A DNA stretch of 6,211 nt from assembly GCA_023409955.1 (NCBI GenBank), contig JAEYQQ010000020.1, forward strand, positions 1 through 6,211, in the 5' to 3' direction. Source of the DNA: Bacillota bacterium. GTDB taxonomy: Bacteria > Bacillota > Clostridia > Christensenellales > Aristaeellaceae. The position numbers were made by a program, and so were the translations under genes. Within the stretch, counting starts at the first letter, position 1; each line of letters begins with the position of its first letter. This document shows positions 5,329 through 6,211 of the stretch, piece after piece. The notes under the pieces were generated by a model. The model had not been told where the DNA came from. It saw only the letters and a program-made list of their open reading frames with translations, and searched no databases.

Positions 5329-6211
5329 TGCAGCTCAATGTCACCGTTACAGAATATCTGGGCGACACCCCAGATGCGCTTACACAGGCTTTTTCCCACC
5401 CCTTGCTTACAGGGTGGGAAAGCTTAAGTGGCGCAATGCTCTCCTGCGAACGCATCGGTGAAAATATCCAGGCAACCGATAGAGGCCTGACAGCCTTTGG
5501 AAAGGGTGATAAGCGGCTGCTGGTGATGCTTATCCGAGGTCCTAAAGATACTGAATGGCGCATTATTCCTGTTGGAAAGCAGGCGCTGCTGAGAAACCGA
5601 GATTTTTACATTACCGCCAATGCAGATAAGTTTGAGTTTACCATAGAATACCCCATATCAGGCGTGGAAAGCGAAAGCTTTCGCTGCGAACTTATGGCTG
5701 TAGGGACAGAAGATGCGCCTATGCGCTTGTTGAAGCTCCTGGAATACCGCTATGACAACCACGCAACCGGCAGCATAATCTTGGTGAAAAGCAGCTTGCG
5801 CCCTACAGATGGCACTCCGTTCTGGTTTCATGTCACCACCTATACATCCGGCCAGCCCATACAAAGAGAGATCATACCCGCATTGGCCACAAGCTATCTG
5901 GATTTGATTGATGTGGAGCTGTTTCCTAAAAACGCAGATGCATGCAGACAGGCAGCGATGAATGGACCAAAGATTCCATATGATTATGGTGTTGTATCAG
6001 GAGTGCATTTACGGTCCAAACCCTCCTCCCGTTCTGACGACCTGGGCACATACGCCTCCAGCACACTGGTCAAGGTACTGGAAACGCTTCCCGGTGACCC
6101 CATGCCGTGGTACAGGGTGCGCATTGGTCAGACAGATGGGTATATGAGCAGTAACTATGTACGATTCGAAACTACTGAAGATAAAATAAGCGCACTTTCC
6201 CAGTACATACC
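5325..6211 (+). CDS. SH3b-domain protein, probable continuation of the frameshifted exported gene (3' end outside window)
   Basis: This frame is open for 295 codons from the ATG at 5325 to the right edge, with no stop seen. Residues 1-215 alternate strands and short helices (for example FEFTIEYPISGVES, SIILVKSSLRP, FWFHVTTYTSG) and match no family I know. Residues about 221-281 are a bacterial SH3 (SH3b/SH3_3) domain: GVVSGVHLRSKPSS, then WYRVRIGQTDGYMSSNYVRF, the typical layout ending in G-Y-x-S-x-Y-V. Such domains usually bind cell-wall or other extracellular ligands. Yet the ORF begins without a signal peptide or Shine-Dalgarno sequence, which makes it more likely the C-terminal part of the upstream signal-peptide-bearing protein, whose combined length would exceed 500 residues. 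If it is a separate gene, it would be translated by ATGA coupling and its product would stay in the cytoplasm. Confidence 0.82.
   Translation, partial: MMQLNVTVTEYLGDTPDALTQAFSHPLLTGWESLSGAMLSCERIGENIQATDRGLTAFGKGDKRLLVMLIRGPKDTEWRIIPVGKQALLRNRDFYITANADKFEFTIEYPISGVESESFRCELMAVGTEDAPMRLLKLLEYRYDNHATGSIILVKSSLRPTDGTPFWFHVTTYTSGQPIQREIIPALATSYLDLIDVELFPKNADACRQAAMNGPKIPYDYGVVSGVHLRSKPSSRSDDLGTYASSTLVKVLETLPGDPMPWYRVRIGQTDGYMSSNYVRFETTEDKISALSQYI

Noticed and set aside
5129..5563. 144-codon minus-strand ORF across the frameshift junction
   Set aside because: It is a shadow of the plus-strand coding sequence, with no recognisable domain or ribosome binding site. The plus-strand frames on both sides show a signal peptide and an SH3b domain.

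Overview
The window looks like low-to-moderate GC Firmicutes (Clostridia-type) chromosome. The reasons are strong GGAG/GGGGGG-type ribosome binding sites, near-consensus sigma-A promoters, a BlaI/MecI-type repressor paired with an M56 (BlaR1-like) membrane metalloprotease, a secreted arabinan-degrading enzyme and an exported protein with a bacterial SH3 domain. The genus cannot be read from this sequence. A plant-fibre-using gut or environmental clostridium is a reasonable inference. Both edges cut through coding sequence.

Layout. (1) 1-372, plus strand: the 3' end of a small exported protein of unknown function. (2) 373-513: short gap between convergent genes with only a weak imperfect hairpin. 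(3) 514-1950, minus strand: a complete secreted GH43 endo-alpha-1,5-L-arabinanase with a C-terminal beta-barrel domain, driven by a clear promoter (TTGACA, 17 bp, TATTAT). (4) 1969-2302: divergent regulatory region with the arabinanase promoter on one side. On the other side is the promoter of the regulator operon, overlapped by two operator-like dyads exactly 21 bp apart. A separate perfect 8+1+8 inverted repeat lies just upstream. (5) 2303-6211, plus strand: a tight operon of BlaI-family repressor, M56 protease/sensor and an exported protein that continues off the right edge.

The regulator pair has the BlaI/BlaR1 architecture: membrane sensor, cytoplasmic zinc protease, winged-helix repressor with a possible cleavage site. 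However, the extracellular part of the M56 protein is not a penicillin-binding domain. It appears to be about 300 residues made of three small helix-plus-sheet (PepSY-like) modules, so the signal is probably not a beta-lactam. The next gene encodes an exported protein that begins with a similar-looking module, which suggests it is a partner or output of the sensor.

That third gene is interrupted. A signal-peptide-bearing ORF stops at 5328, and a long open frame without signal peptide or ribosome binding site continues from 5325 to the window edge and ends in an SH3b domain. One extra A in the A5 run at 5316-5320 would join them into a single exported protein. This is either a frameshift mutation or sequencing error, or less likely a real ATGA stop-start overlap or recoding site.
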